The translations under genes and the position numbers were made by a program. A stretch of DNA of 64,000 nt from Brachybacterium phenoliresistens (GTDB taxonomy: Bacteria > Actinomycetota > Actinomycetes > Actinomycetales > Dermabacteraceae): positions 82,648 through 146,647 of the forward strand of contig NZ_KK069998.1 of the NCBI RefSeq assembly GCF_000576425.1. Reading direction: 5' to 3'. Each line of letters begins with the position of its first letter. Position 1 is the first letter of the stretch. Below, piece after piece: positions 44,687 through 53,798 of the stretch. The notes below the pieces were generated by a model that was not told the DNA's origin, did no database searches, and was given only the letters and a program-made list of their open reading frames with translations.

Positions 44687-45772
44687 ATGGCAACTGTTAC
44701 GTACGACAACGCCTCGCGCGTCTACGCCGGCCAGGAGCGCCCGGCCGTCGACAGCCTCAACATCGAGATCGAGGACGGCGAGTTCCTCGTCCTCGTGGGC
44801 CCCTCGGGCTCGGGCAAGTCGACCGCGCTGCGCATGCTCGCCGGCCTCGAGGAGATCGACGGCGGCCGCATCCTCATCGGTGACCGCGACGTCACCGATG
44901 TCCCGCCGAAGGACCGCGACATCGCGATGGTGTTCCAGAACTACGCGCTGTACCCGCACATGTCGGTGGCCGACAACATGGGCTTCGCCCTGAAGATCGC
45001 CGGCACCCCGAAGGCCGAGATCCGCAAGCGCGTCGAGGAGGCCGCCAAGATCCTCGACCTCGAGCAGTACCTCGACCGCAAGCCGAAGGCCCTCTCCGGC
45101 GGTCAGCGTCAGCGTGTGGCCATGGGCCGCGCGATCGTGCGTTCGCCCCAGGTCTTCCTCATGGACGAGCCGCTGTCGAACCTCGACGCGAAGCTGCGCG
45201 TGTCCACCCGTACGCAGATCGCCTCCCTGCAGCGTCGCCTGGGCGTCACCACGGTGTACGTGACCCACGACCAGACCGAGGCCATGACGATGGGCGACCG
45301 CGTGGCCGTCCTCGCCAACGGCGTGCTGCAGCAGATCGACACCCCCCGACGCATGTACGACCACCCCGACAACGTCTTCGTGGCCGGCTTCATCGGCTCG
45401 CCCGCGATGAACCTGATCGAGCAGAAGCTCACCGATCAGGGCGTCCAGTTCGGCGGCGCCGTCGTCCCGGTCGACCGTGCGACCCTGCACGAGACCAACC
45501 AGGGCTCCGTCACCGTGGGCGTGCGCCCCGAGGACCTGGAGATCGCCCCCGACGGCACCGGCCTCGCGGTCGAGGTCGATGTGGTCGAGGAGCTCGGCGC
45601 GGACGCCTACGTCTACGGCCGCCTCGCCGGTCACACCGAGCTCGACAAGCCGGTCATCGCGCGCGTCGACGGCCGCAAGCCCCCGATGAAGGGCGAGACG
45701 GTCTACTTCCGTCCCACCGAGGGCCACCTGCACCTGTTCGACGTCACGTCCGGTCAGCGCCTCGGCGACTGA
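44687..45772 (+). CDS. Multiple-sugar ABC transporter ATPase, MsiK/UgpC/MsmX-like
   Basis: 361 residues. Nucleotide-binding domain: Walker A GPSGSGKST at 38-46, Q-loop FQNYALYPHMSV, signature LSGGQRQR at 136-143, Walker B VFLMDE at 156-161, and the His switch in VTHDQTEAM. A C-terminal OB/TOBE regulatory domain follows from about 240. No permease or binding protein is encoded beside it, which is the hallmark of ATPases shared by several sugar importers (MsiK in Streptomyces, MsmX in Bacillus). It is the natural partner of the ATPase-less importer at 9.8-13.6 kb. Its leader is about 120 bases long with an inverted repeat CCGGTGC/GCACCGG (44569-44575, 44612-44618). Confidence 0.93.
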   Translation: MATVTYDNASRVYAGQERPAVDSLNIEIEDGEFLVLVGPSGSGKSTALRMLAGLEEIDGGRILIGDRDVTDVPPKDRDIAMVFQNYALYPHMSVADNMGFALKIAGTPKAEIRKRVEEAAKILDLEQYLDRKPKALSGGQRQRVAMGRAIVRSPQVFLMDEPLSNLDAKLRVSTRTQIASLQRRLGVTTVYVTHDQTEAMTMGDRVAVLANGVLQQIDTPRRMYDHPDNVFVAGFIGSPAMNLIEQKLTDQGVQFGGAVVPVDRATLHETNQGSVTVGVRPEDLEIAPDGTGLAVEVDVVEELGADAYVYGRLAGHTELDKPVIARVDGRKPPMKGETVYFRPTEGHLHLFDVTSGQRLGD

Positions 45773-45788
45773 CCAGCACGAACCCCTC

Positions 45789-45821
45789 AGCGGGCGTCCG
45801 GCATCACGCCGGGCGCCCGCT
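45789..45821 (+). terminator. Terminator of the sugar ATPase gene
   Basis: AGCGGGCG (45789-45796) pairs with 45814-45821, continued after one G.T pair by CCGGC/GCCGG to a 5-base loop. It begins 17 bases after the stop codon. Confidence 0.75.
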
Positions 45822-45863
45822 GTTGCATGGGTCGGCCTCCGTGCGGGAGGGGGATGGACAGGG

Positions 45864-45869
45864 CACAAT
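45864..45869 (+). promoter_or_regulatory. -10 element implying a leaderless DUF4032 transcript
   Basis: CACAAT followed by AG, ending 7 bases before the ATG at 45877, with no ribosome site between. This places initiation at the start codon. No good -35 is visible. Confidence 0.35.
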
Positions 45870-45876
45870 AGAGCCC

Positions 45877-47118
45877 ATGGCACCTCTGGAGATCAAAGCG
45901 TCCCGAGCAGACCCGGCACTGCTGGATCTGCCCTGGGACGTCCCCCTCGAGGACTGGCCCGATGAGCTGCTCGCCTCGCTCCCCCGCGGCATCTCCCGGC
46001 ACGTGGTGCGCTTCGCGCGCGTGTCCGGTCGGGTGCTCGCGCTCAAGGAGATCTCCCATCACCTCGCCGAGCGCGAGTACGGCATGCTGCGCGTGCTCGG
46101 CAAGCTCGGGATCCCCGCCGTCGAGCCCTTCGGCGTCGTCAGCGGCCGGGAGACCCGGGCCGGCGAGCCCCTGGACGCCGTGCTCATCACGCGGCACCTG
46201 CAGTTCTCGCTGCCCTACCGCGCCGTCTTCAGCCAGATCTCCAAGCAGGACACGGCCAAGCGTCTGATCGACGCCCTCGCCGTGCTGCTGGTGCGCCTCC
46301 ACCTCGAGGGCTTCTACTGGGGCGACGTGTCGCTGTCGAACACCCTGTTCCGCCGCGATGCGGGCGCCTTCGCCGCCTACCTGGTCGATGTCGAGACCGG
46401 CACGCTGCACGAGCAGCTGTCCACGGGCCAGCGCGCCTACGACCTGGACCTCGCGCGCACGAACATCATCGGCGAGCTGATGGACCTCCAGGCCGGCGAG
46501 CTGCTCGGCGAGGAGTCCGATCCCATCGAGATCGGCGACCAGCTGGTGGGCCGGTACCAGGAGCTGTGGGCCTCGCTCACCGAGCGCGAGAGCTTCGGCG
46601 CGGACGAGCGCTGGCGCGTCTCGGCACGCATCGAGCGCCTGAACGAGCTCGGCTTCGACGTGGGCGAGCTCGAGATCACCACCGATCTCGACGGCACCAC
46701 GGTGACCATCCACCCCAAGGTGGTCGACGCCGGCCACCATGCCCGCCGCCTGATGCGCCTGACGGGCATCGACGCCGGGGAGAACCAGGCGCGCCGCCTG
46801 CTCAACGACCTCGACCACTACGTCGCGATGACGGAGCAGCAGGCCGAGGAGGAGGAGTTCGTCGCCCACGAGTGGCTGCAGGTGCAGTACGAGCCGGTGA
46901 TCCGCTCGATCCCGCGCTCGATGCGGCAGAAGCTCGAGGCCCCGGAGTTCTTCCACGAGGTGCTGGAGCACCGCTGGTACCTCTCGGAGAAGCAGGGACG
47001 GGACGTCACCCTCGTGGAGGCCGCGGAGGACTACGTCGCCCACCAGCTGCCGCTGCGGCCGAACGAGAAGTCCCTCGTCACCACGGAGACCTCGGCCCTG
47101 CCGATCTTCGAGAACTGA
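45877..47118 (+). CDS. DUF4032 protein with a kinase-like catalytic loop
   Basis: 413 residues from ATG at 45877. The N-terminal half resembles lipopolysaccharide-kinase/RIO folds: FARVSGRVLALKEIS (possible ATP-anchoring Lys), HLAEREYGMLRVLGKLGIP, then HLEGFYWGDVSLSNTLF with a D-x4-N catalytic loop and AYLVDVETG with a DFG-like metal Asp. The C-terminal DUF4032 half is helical and ends with PLRPNEKSLVTTETSALPIFEN. The family is widespread in actinobacteria and its substrate is unknown. Single gene, bounded by hairpins on both sides. Confidence 0.8.
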   Translation: MAPLEIKASRADPALLDLPWDVPLEDWPDELLASLPRGISRHVVRFARVSGRVLALKEISHHLAEREYGMLRVLGKLGIPAVEPFGVVSGRETRAGEPLDAVLITRHLQFSLPYRAVFSQISKQDTAKRLIDALAVLLVRLHLEGFYWGDVSLSNTLFRRDAGAFAAYLVDVETGTLHEQLSTGQRAYDLDLARTNIIGELMDLQAGELLGEESDPIEIGDQLVGRYQELWASLTERESFGADERWRVSARIERLNELGFDVGELEITTDLDGTTVTIHPKVVDAGHHARRLMRLTGIDAGENQARRLLNDLDHYVAMTEQQAEEEEFVAHEWLQVQYEPVIRSIPRSMRQKLEAPEFFHEVLEHRWYLSEKQGRDVTLVEAAEDYVAHQLPLRPNEKSLVTTETSALPIFEN

Positions 47119-47127
47119 CCCTCGCCC

Positions 47128-47179
47128 GAGGTCATTCTCCGGTGCTTGAACAGCCGTTCAAGCGTCGGAGAATGACCTC
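47128..47179. other. 52-base near-perfect hairpin between convergent genes
   Basis: GAGGTCATTCTCCG (47128-47141) is perfectly inverted at 47166-47179. The inner part pairs CTTGAAC with GTTCAAG, and only two G.T pairs interrupt 24 pairs around a 4-base loop. It is less GC-rich than the surrounding terminators and starts 9 bases after the DUF4032 stop. It could terminate transcription, but its design is unlike the others here. Confidence 0.8.
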
Positions 47180-47300
47180 TCGCGCGGGGCCGGGCGCGCC
47201 GGACGCCTAGCCCAGCGCCGGAAGCCCTGCCGGGCCGGCCGGGGCCTCGCCGGGCGCGCTGAACACCACCCCGGGCGCATCGGGCGCGCCGGACACAGCG

Positions 47301-47341
47301 CCGCGCGTGCTCCCGCCCCGGGAGGAGGGGAGCACGCGCGG
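47301..47341 (-). terminator. Terminator of rlmB
   Basis: CCGCGCGTGCTCCC (47301-47314) is perfectly inverted at 47328-47341 around a 13-base loop, just after the rlmB stop on the minus strand. Between it and the 52-base hairpin lie about 120 bases of GC-rich, non-coding sequence containing the words GGGCGCGCCGGAC twice. Confidence 0.7.
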
Positions 47342-47349
47342 CGGTGCGG

Positions 47350-48294
47350 TCAGCGGCGGCCTGCGGCGGCGCGGGCGCCGGCGACCTCGTACAGGGCGAT
47401 CGCGGCGGCCACGGACGCGTTCAGCGACTCGGTGGTCGACGCCGTCGGGATGGAGACGACCTGGTCGCACAGCTCGCGGGCCAGGCGGGAGAGGCCCTTG
47501 CCCTCGGCCCCGACCACGAGGACGACCGGCTCGGCGGCCAGCGTCATGTCGCGGGTGGAGACGTCGCCGTCGGCATCGAGGCCCAGGGCGAACAGCCCCT
47601 CCTGCTTGAGCTCGGAGATGGCCCGGTTGAGGTTGGTGACCTGGGCGACGCGCACCCGGCCGGCGGCGCCGGCGGCGACCTTCCACACGCTCGCTGTCAT
47701 CGACACGCTGCGACGCTCGGGCAGGATCACGCCGTGCGCCCCGAAGGCGCCGGCGCTGCGCAGGATCGCCCCGAGGTTGCGCGGATCGGTGATGCCGTCC
47801 AGGGCGATCAGCAGCGGCGCGGCGAAGGCGTCGCGGGCGATGCCCAGCAGCTCGTCGAGGTCCGCGTACTCGTAGGGCGGGATGGTCAGCGACACGCCCT
47901 GGTGCACGGCATGGTCCGTGATCCGGTCCAGGTCGGTGCGGGTGACCTCCTGCACGGGCAGGTTCCGCGCGGCGGCCAGGCGCAGGATCTCCCGGACGCG
48001 GTCGTCCACGTCCAGGCGCACCATCACCGACAGGGACGTCGCGGGGACGTCCTCGCGCAGCGCCTCGAGGACCGAGTTGCGCCCGGCGACCTGGTCGGCG
48101 CCCGGGACCTTCGGGCCCTTGGCCTTGCCGCCGGGGCGCTTCGCGCCCGCGTACGACTTGTGCCCGGGCCGGTCCGTCGCCTTCGGGGTCGGGCCCTTGC
48201 CCTCGAGCGCGCGGCGGCGCACCCCTCCCGAGCCGGTGGTCGCGCCCTTCTTCGTGCGGCGGATCGCGCCGCGGCGACCTCCGTTTCCTGCCAT
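47350..48294 (-). CDS. rlmB: 23S rRNA 2'-O-ribose methyltransferase, RlmB/TrmH family
   Basis: 314 residues. Of two adjacent ATGs the second (48294) lies 5 bases after GGGAGG and is preferred. A basic, Gly/Lys/Arg-rich N-terminal extension (about 1-65) precedes the substrate-binding domain (VAGRNSVLEALRE) and the knotted SPOUT domain: DPRNLGAILRSAGAFGAHGVILP, VVGAEGKGL and SLNASVAAAIALYEV. These are the three TrmH motifs. It probably methylates G2251-equivalent in 23S rRNA. Pairing with cysS is common in actinobacteria. Confidence 0.94.
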   Translation of the reverse strand: MAGNGGRRGAIRRTKKGATTGSGGVRRRALEGKGPTPKATDRPGHKSYAGAKRPGGKAKGPKVPGADQVAGRNSVLEALREDVPATSLSVMVRLDVDDRVREILRLAAARNLPVQEVTRTDLDRITDHAVHQGVSLTIPPYEYADLDELLGIARDAFAAPLLIALDGITDPRNLGAILRSAGAFGAHGVILPERRSVSMTASVWKVAAGAAGRVRVAQVTNLNRAISELKQEGLFALGLDADGDVSTRDMTLAAEPVVLVVGAEGKGLSRLARELCDQVVSIPTASTTESLNASVAAAIALYEVAGARAAAGRR

Positions 48295-49739
48295 CATGAC
48301 CTCCCGGTCGTCGTCGTCTCGAGCGTCCAGCGGACGCCGTCGGGCCCGTCCTCGACGCGGATCCCCGCGCCGGAGAGGGCATCGCGGATCCTGTCGGCCG
48401 CCGCCCAGTCCTTCGCGGCGCGCGCCTCGGCGCGGGCTGCCAGCTGCGCCCGCACGAGGGCGTCCAGCGCCTCGTGCTCGGCGGCATCGGCCCCGGAGCC
48501 GGCGGTCCACTGCGGATCCAGCGGATCCAGGCCCAGCACGTCCAGCATGCCGCGCAGCGCGGCCAGGCTCTCGCCGATCGCGGAGGCCTCGGCCCCGTCG
48601 GCGAGCAGGGTGTTCAGCGCGCTCTGGGCGCCGTGGACGGCGGCGAGCGCCTCCGGCACCGACAGGTCGTCGTCCATCGCCTCGACGAACGCCGCGGGCA
48701 GCACGGCCGATGCCGGATCCGCGAGGGGGACGCCGGCGGCCTCCAGCCGCTCCTGGGCACGGCGCACCGTGGAGACGAACCGCTCCCAGACGACGCCTGC
48801 CTCGGCGAGCGAGCGGGAGTTGTACTCCACCAGCGCCCGGTAGTGGGCGCCGACCAGCGCCAGGCGCACCACAGGGGCGGGATGGGAGTCCAGCGCCTCC
48901 CCCACGGTGATGAAGTTGTCCAGGCTCTTGCCCATCTTCAGCCCGTCCACGGTGAGCACGCCCGAGTGCATCCAGCGCTGGGCGAAGCCGTAGCCGGCGC
49001 CGTGGGACTGGGCCTGCTCGTTCTCATGGTGCGGGAAGCGCAGGTCCAGGCCCCCCGCGTGGATGTCGAAGCTCTCGCCGAGGTACTTGTGGGCCATCGC
49101 CGAGCACTCGAGGTGCCAGCCCGGCCGGCCGCGGCCGAAGGGGGTGTCCCAGGCGGCGGTCTCCGGCTCGCCGGGCTTGGCGGCCTTCCAGAGGGCGAAG
49201 TCGCGCGGATCCCGCTTGCCGGGCTCCATCTCCTCGCCGGCGTCCTGCATGTCCTCGAGGGACTGGCGCGTCAGGGCGCCGTAGTCCGGCAGGGAGCGCA
49301 CGGAGAAGTACACGGATCCGGCGCCGTCGGCATAGGCGTGGCCGCGCTCGATGAGGCGCTGCATGAAGGCGATCATCTCGGGCACGTGCCCGGTGGCGCG
49401 CGGCTCGTAGCTGGGGCGCACGCAGCCGACCTGGTCCAGGCGGTCGTGGAACTCGCGCTCGAAGCGCAGCGACCACGCCCACCAGGGGGTGTCGTGCTCG
49501 GCGGACTTCGCGAGGATCTTGTCCTCGATGTCCGTCACGTTGCGCACATAGGTGACGTCGTAGCCGCTGCGGCGCAGCCAGCGCACGAGCACGTCGAAGG
49601 CGAGGAAGGTGCGCAGGTGCCCGATGTGCGGGGCCCCCTGCGTGGTGGGACCGCACACGTACAGCGAGACCGCCCCGTCCACCAGGGGGCGGAACGGAGC
49701 GGTCGTCCGTGTTGCGGTGTCGTGCAGTCGAAGAGTCAC
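48294..49739 (-). CDS. cysS: Cysteinyl-tRNA synthetase
   Basis: 481 residues from GTG at 49739, where homology begins ([10 protein letters not shown]); TGGAG precedes it closely. Class I motifs: the HIGH sequence in [14 protein letters not shown] and the second motif in [12 protein letters not shown], where the usual KMSKS serine is glycine. Zinc ligands are in [16 protein letters not shown] and FPHHENE. A helical anticodon domain follows. The stop overlaps the rlmB start. Confidence 0.95.
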   Translation of the reverse strand: MTLRLHDTATRTTAPFRPLVDGAVSLYVCGPTTQGAPHIGHLRTFLAFDVLVRWLRRSGYDVTYVRNVTDIEDKILAKSAEHDTPWWAWSLRFEREFHDRLDQVGCVRPSYEPRATGHVPEMIAFMQRLIERGHAYADGAGSVYFSVRSLPDYGALTRQSLEDMQDAGEEMEPGKRDPRDFALWKAAKPGEPETAAWDTPFGRGRPGWHLECSAMAHKYLGESFDIHAGGLDLRFPHHENEQAQSHGAGYGFAQRWMHSGVLTVDGLKMGKSLDNFITVGEALDSHPAPVVRLALVGAHYRALVEYNSRSLAEAGVVWERFVSTVRRAQERLEAAGVPLADPASAVLPAAFVEAMDDDLSVPEALAAVHGAQSALNTLLADGAEASAIGESLAALRGMLDVLGLDPLDPQWTAGSGADAAEHEALDALVRAQLAARAEARAAKDWAAADRIRDALSGAGIRVEDGPDGVRWTLETTTTGRS

Positions 49740-49809
49740 CGCTCCAGGATACGCGGGCCGGTGCGGCCGCTGCGCCACCGCGGCGCGGGCCGGCCCGGCA
49801 TCGCGGCGA

Positions 49810-50295
49810 TCAGGAGACGCGGGCGTCGACCTTCTTGCCGTACAGCTCCTCGTAGGTGTCGTCGTAGGAGACGGCGTTGCGGTGGCGCACGCCCTTGACC
49901 GCGTCGACCGCGCCCTTGGCCGTGCTGATGGTCGTCTCCGGCGCCTTGATCTTCTTGATGTACACGAAGTAGCCGACCACCGAGGCGAGAGCGCCGATGA
50001 GCACCAGCGCGCCCATCACGATGAGGAACGCGCCCCAGGCGGGCAGGCCCAGGGCGACCAGGCCCCAGGCGGCGGCGAACAGCAGCATCACCCAGGCGCT
50101 GAGGAGGAAGAAGGCGGTGACGAGGAAGAGGGCGGCGCCGACGGCCGCCTTCACCGCGATCGCCGTGAGCTCCTTCTTGGCGATGTCGATCTCGTGATGG
50201 ACGACGCCCAGGAGCTCGTCCTTGATGGACGCGACGAGTTCGCCGATGGACCGCTGGGTGGGCGGTGTGCTCGGGTCGTTCGTGGAGTTGATCAT
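49810..50295 (-). CDS. Holin-superfamily-like (PF07332) membrane protein, not phage
   Basis: 161 residues. An amphipathic helix (RSIGELVASIKDELLGVVHHEI) leads into two membrane helices (about 47-75 and 85-110), then a charged tail with DAVKGVRHRNAVSYDDTYEELYGKK. This layout is the actinobacterial family often labelled phage holin; it is a chromosomal membrane protein present once in many genomes, with no phage genes nearby. The function is not known. Confidence 0.78.
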   Translation of the reverse strand: MINSTNDPSTPPTQRSIGELVASIKDELLGVVHHEIDIAKKELTAIAVKAAVGAALFLVTAFFLLSAWVMLLFAAAWGLVALGLPAWGAFLIVMGALVLIGALASVVGYFVYIKKIKAPETTISTAKGAVDAVKGVRHRNAVSYDDTYEELYGKKVDARVS

Positions 50296-50352
50296 GTTCG
50301 GAGCCTATCTCAGCGGGATGCTGGGTCGTGCGGGGAAGGGCGCGCGGGCGGG

Positions 50353-51498
50353 TCAGTCCACCGAGATGCGCTTGCGCTTGGTCGAGGCGGGCCGGGGCCC
50401 GGCCGCGGTGGAGCGGCGCGCCACGAGGGACGGGGCCACGGCCACGTCGCGGGTCTCGGGCTCGTGCCCGGAGACCCGCTCGACGAGGAACTGGGCCGCC
50501 AGGGCGCCCAGCCGGTCCGAGTTGGGGTCGACGCTGGTCAGGCCGGCGATCCCGGAGGCCGCCAGCGAGGTGTTCCCGTAACCGGCCACGGAGAGCTGGC
50601 TGGGGACGTCGTAGCCGGCCTCGCGGGCTGCGGCGAGGACGCCCACGGCGGTGACGTCGTTCGCGCAGGTGACGGCGGTCGGCACCTGGCTGCCGCGCAG
50701 CAGCATCGACCCGGCGGTCTGGCCGACCTGCTCGGTGAAGTCGCCGGGCTCGACGCGGGCGTGCTCGCCCAGGCCGTGGCGCTCCATCGCGGAGCGGAAG
50801 GCGTCCGCACGCTCACGGGCCACGGTCGCCCCGACCCCGCCGACGTGGGCGATGTCCTGGTGGCCGAGGGAGACGAGATGATCCACGAGCAGGCCCTGGC
50901 CCACCACGTCGTCGATGCGGACGGTGTCGAAGCGGCCCACGAAGTCCTGGGAGCAGCCGATCCCCACGAAGGGGCGGTCGCCGGTGGCCTCGAGCACGGA
51001 GTCCATGTCGTTGAGGTCGGAGACCATGAGGAAGCCGTCCACGCCGAGCTGGACGAGGGACTGCACGGCCTCGGTGTCCGCGGCGACGGGGTACTCGGGG
51101 ATGCGTCGGCGGGTCGGCACCACGATGGCGGAGCGTCCGGTCGCGGCCAGCTCGATGCGGATGGCCCGCACGAGGTCCGAGATCCAGGTGTTGCGCATGG
51201 TGTTCACGAGCACGGCGACCACACCGCGGTGGTCGTCGGCGGCGGAGAGCTCCTCCAGCGGGAAGCCCAGGCGCTCCGCCTCGTCGTGCACCCGCGCCCG
51301 CAGCTGCGGGCGGATGTCGTCCATGCCGCGCAGGGCCCGCAGGGCCACGGCGCTGGAGATGCCGAGGGAGTCGGCGACGTCCCGCAGGGTCCCGCGCCCG
51401 GCGGAGGGCGCCGCGGGGGCGCCGGTGCCGCTGTCGTCCTGGGCGGAGGGGGGAACGTCGGTGTCCTCGGGATGCGTGCTCGGCGCGTTCTCGCTCAT
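50353..51498 (-). CDS. LacI-family transcriptional regulator
   Basis: 381 residues from ATG at 51498. A 35-residue acidic/Pro leader precedes the DNA-binding domain TLRDVADSLGISSAVALRALRG and its hinge helix. A periplasmic-binding-protein-like sensor domain follows: VVAVLVNTMRNTWISDLVRAI, HVGGVGATVARERADAF and SVAGYGNTSLAASGIAGLTSVDP, ending at about 360. A basic tail KRKRISVD closes it. Its target is not visible nearby; as the only LacI regulator in the window it is one candidate for the operators at 9.6 kb. It is divergent from the histidine kinase gene. Confidence 0.9.
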   Translation of the reverse strand: MSENAPSTHPEDTDVPPSAQDDSGTGAPAAPSAGRGTLRDVADSLGISSAVALRALRGMDDIRPQLRARVHDEAERLGFPLEELSAADDHRGVVAVLVNTMRNTWISDLVRAIRIELAATGRSAIVVPTRRRIPEYPVAADTEAVQSLVQLGVDGFLMVSDLNDMDSVLEATGDRPFVGIGCSQDFVGRFDTVRIDDVVGQGLLVDHLVSLGHQDIAHVGGVGATVARERADAFRSAMERHGLGEHARVEPGDFTEQVGQTAGSMLLRGSQVPTAVTCANDVTAVGVLAAAREAGYDVPSQLSVAGYGNTSLAASGIAGLTSVDPNSDRLGALAAQFLVERVSGHEPETRDVAVAPSLVARRSTAAGPRPASTKRKRISVD

Positions 51499-51636
51499 GC
51501 CCCCATTGAACCGCACCGACCGACCCCCGCGCTCCCGGTCGCCCGGCACCGGACGCCGCCGGGCGGGGGTTAACCCCCGCCGGCCGCGGCGGCGGGCCGT
51601 CTGCCCGCGGCGCCCGGGGCCGCATAGCGTTGCGGC

Positions 51637-53148
51637 ATGACCTCGTACGAGACCTCCCTCGCCGCGGGCGAGCCGATGCCGCCGCCCGATCCCTCGCCCC
51701 CGCGCCGGCCCCATCCGGTGGCGGCCGGTGCGTCCGTGATCGTCTGGGCCGCTCTGGCCTGGACCTGGGGCATCGCCAGCGTGACGCTGCTGACCACCGG
51801 CATCGCCTCGGTCCCGGCCCTGGGGGTGGGGATGCTGGTGCTGATCCCCTGGCTGCTGCTGATGCGGCTGGCCGCGGCCGTGGAGCGCCGCCGCGCGGAC
51901 GCCGTGCACGGGCTGCGCGTCACCGTGCCGCCGCGGCGCCGCTCCGAGCGCACCGGGCTGCTGGGCGCCCTGCACGGCCTGTGGCTGGACGTCTCCTCGC
52001 TGCCGTACTGGGCCGCGACGCTGCATCATCACATCGCCATGCTGTGCGCCATGATGTTCGGGACGCTGTCCCTGGCCGCGCTGTGGGCGAGCTGGACCGC
52101 CGCGGACATCCTGGTGCGCGCCGGGGACGCGACGCTGGGCCGGCTGCACCTCACGCCGAGCCTGCTGGGCATCCTGTGCGGCGCCGGCCTGCTGGTGGCC
52201 TTCGGCGCGATCGCCCTGGGCACGGTGCTGGACCGCATGCTCGCGCGGGCCTTCCTCTCCCATAGCGAGCAGGAGCTCAAGGAGCAGGTCACGGAGCTGA
52301 CGCAGCGGCGCCAGGGCGCGGTGGACGCGGCGGAGCAGGAGCGTCTGCGCATCGAGCGCGACCTGCATGACGGCGTCCAGCCGCGCCTGGTGGCGCTGGC
52401 CATGACCCTCGGCATCGCGAAGTCGAAGATCGCCTCGGACCCGGAGACGGCGACCGCGCTCGTGGACGAGGCGCACCGCGAGGCGAAGGGCGTCATCACC
52501 GACCTGCGCCAGCTGGCCCGGGGCATCCATCCCGCCGTCCTCACCGACCGCGGGCTCGACGCGGCGCTCTCCGCGCTGGCGGCCCGCTCCCCGATCCCGG
52601 TGGACCTGCACACGGATCTGCCGATGCGCCTGGGCCGGGAGACCGAGGGCGTGGCGTACTTCGTGGTCTCCGAGGCGCTGACCAACATCGCCAAGCACTC
52701 GGGCGCCTCGCGGGCCACCGTGCGGGTGCGCCAGCAGGGGTCGTCCCTGGATGTGACGATCAGCGACGACGGGCGCGGCGGCGCCGGAGTGCACCGCGGG
52801 GGCCTGGCGTCGGGGCAGCGCACCGGCCTCGCCGGCCTGACCGACCGGGTCCGTGCCGCCGGGGGCACCCTGGAGCTGCACAGCCCGCCCGGCGGCGGGA
52901 CCCGTCTGCAGGCGCTGCTGCCGGTGTCCGCGCAGATCGCCGCCGCCCCTGGGGCCGCTGCGCCCGATGCCTCCGCCGCCGGCGCCCCCGCCCCCGAGGC
53001 ATCCGGGGCCGGGGCGCCCGCCCCCGGCGCGCCCGCTCCCGGTGCGCCTGCCCCGGGAGCACCTGCTCCCTCCGCGCCGTCACCCGCAGCGTCCGATCGC
53101 TCCCCCGCGACGACCGCTCCCGCCGATTCGATGGAGGATGCCCGATGA
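51637..53148 (+). CDS. Two-component sensor histidine kinase, HisKA_3 (DesK/NarX-type)
   Basis: 503 residues. Four to five membrane helices lie between 30 and 200. The HisKA_3 dimerisation domain has RLRIERDLHDGVQPR with His244, and the ATPase domain has EALTNIAKHSGAS (N box), DDGRGG and GGTRLQALLP. After residue 435 comes a low-complexity Ala/Pro tail of about 65 residues with repeated GAPAP. It should phosphorylate the response regulator encoded next (ATGA overlap). The third gene is a membrane DUF4097 protein, so envelope stress sensing of LiaFSR type is likely. Confidence 0.93.
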   Translation: MTSYETSLAAGEPMPPPDPSPPRRPHPVAAGASVIVWAALAWTWGIASVTLLTTGIASVPALGVGMLVLIPWLLLMRLAAAVERRRADAVHGLRVTVPPRRRSERTGLLGALHGLWLDVSSLPYWAATLHHHIAMLCAMMFGTLSLAALWASWTAADILVRAGDATLGRLHLTPSLLGILCGAGLLVAFGAIALGTVLDRMLARAFLSHSEQELKEQVTELTQRRQGAVDAAEQERLRIERDLHDGVQPRLVALAMTLGIAKSKIASDPETATALVDEAHREAKGVITDLRQLARGIHPAVLTDRGLDAALSALAARSPIPVDLHTDLPMRLGRETEGVAYFVVSEALTNIAKHSGASRATVRVRQQGSSLDVTISDDGRGGAGVHRGGLASGQRTGLAGLTDRVRAAGGTLELHSPPGGGTRLQALLPVSAQIAAAPGAAAPDASAAGAPAPEASGAGAPAPGAPAPGAPAPGAPAPSAPSPAASDRSPATTAPADSMEDAR

Positions 53149-53798
53149 GGATCGTGATCGCCGAGGACGCGGTGCTGCTGCGCGCCGGCCTGGAGCGGCT
53201 GCTCACCGATGCCGGACACGAGGTCGTGGCGGCCGTCGACGACGCCACGGGGCTGCTGTCGGCGGTGACCGAGCACACCCCGGATCTCGCTGTCATCGAC
53301 GTGCGCATGCCCCCGACCTTCACCGACGAGGGCGTGCGCGCCGCCGTGCTGATCCGCGAGCAGGACCCGCAGGTGGCCCTGCTCGTGCTCTCGCAGTACG
53401 TCGAGGAGCGCTACGCCTCCGAGCTCATCGCCGGCAGCCCGCGCGGGCTGGGATACGTGCTCAAGGATCGTGTGGCCGATGTCGACGAGTTCCTGCGCGT
53501 GGTCGACACCGTGGGCGGCGGCGGCACCTGGCTGGACCCCGAGGTCATCCAGCAGATCCTGGTGCGCACCCGCCGCCGCGCCGTGATCGACGCGCTGACC
53601 CCGCGCGAACGGGAGGTCCTGGAGGCGATGGCCCAGGGACGCTCCAACGCGGCGATCGCCGCCGAGCTGTTCCTCTCCGCCGGCAGCGTCGAGAAGCACA
53701 TCTCCTCGCTGTTCCTCAAGCTGGGCCTCAGTCCCGTCGACGGCGAGAACCGTCGCGTCATGGCCGTGCTGCGCTACCTCGAATCGGAGGACCGATGA
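53145..53798 (+). CDS. NarL/LuxR-type response regulator
   Basis: 217 residues. The receiver domain has the acidic pair Glu7/Asp8, phosphorylation site Asp52 (VIDVRMPP), and Lys in GYVLKDRV near 106. The LuxR-type helix-turn-helix reads LTPREREVLEAMAQGRSNAAIAAELF and SVEKHISSLFLKLGL. It shares ATGA overlaps with the kinase gene upstream and the DUF4097 gene downstream, so all three are made together. Confidence 0.95.
   Translation: MRIVIAEDAVLLRAGLERLLTDAGHEVVAAVDDATGLLSAVTEHTPDLAVIDVRMPPTFTDEGVRAAVLIREQDPQVALLVLSQYVEERYASELIAGSPRGLGYVLKDRVADVDEFLRVVDTVGGGGTWLDPEVIQQILVRTRRRAVIDALTPREREVLEAMAQGRSNAAIAAELFLSAGSVEKHISSLFLKLGLSPVDGENRRVMAVLRYLESEDR

Noticed and set aside
49810..50295. Holin-like gene as a sign of prophage
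   Set aside because: No phage structural, integrase or lysin genes surround it. The family is a common chromosomal membrane protein in actinobacteria.
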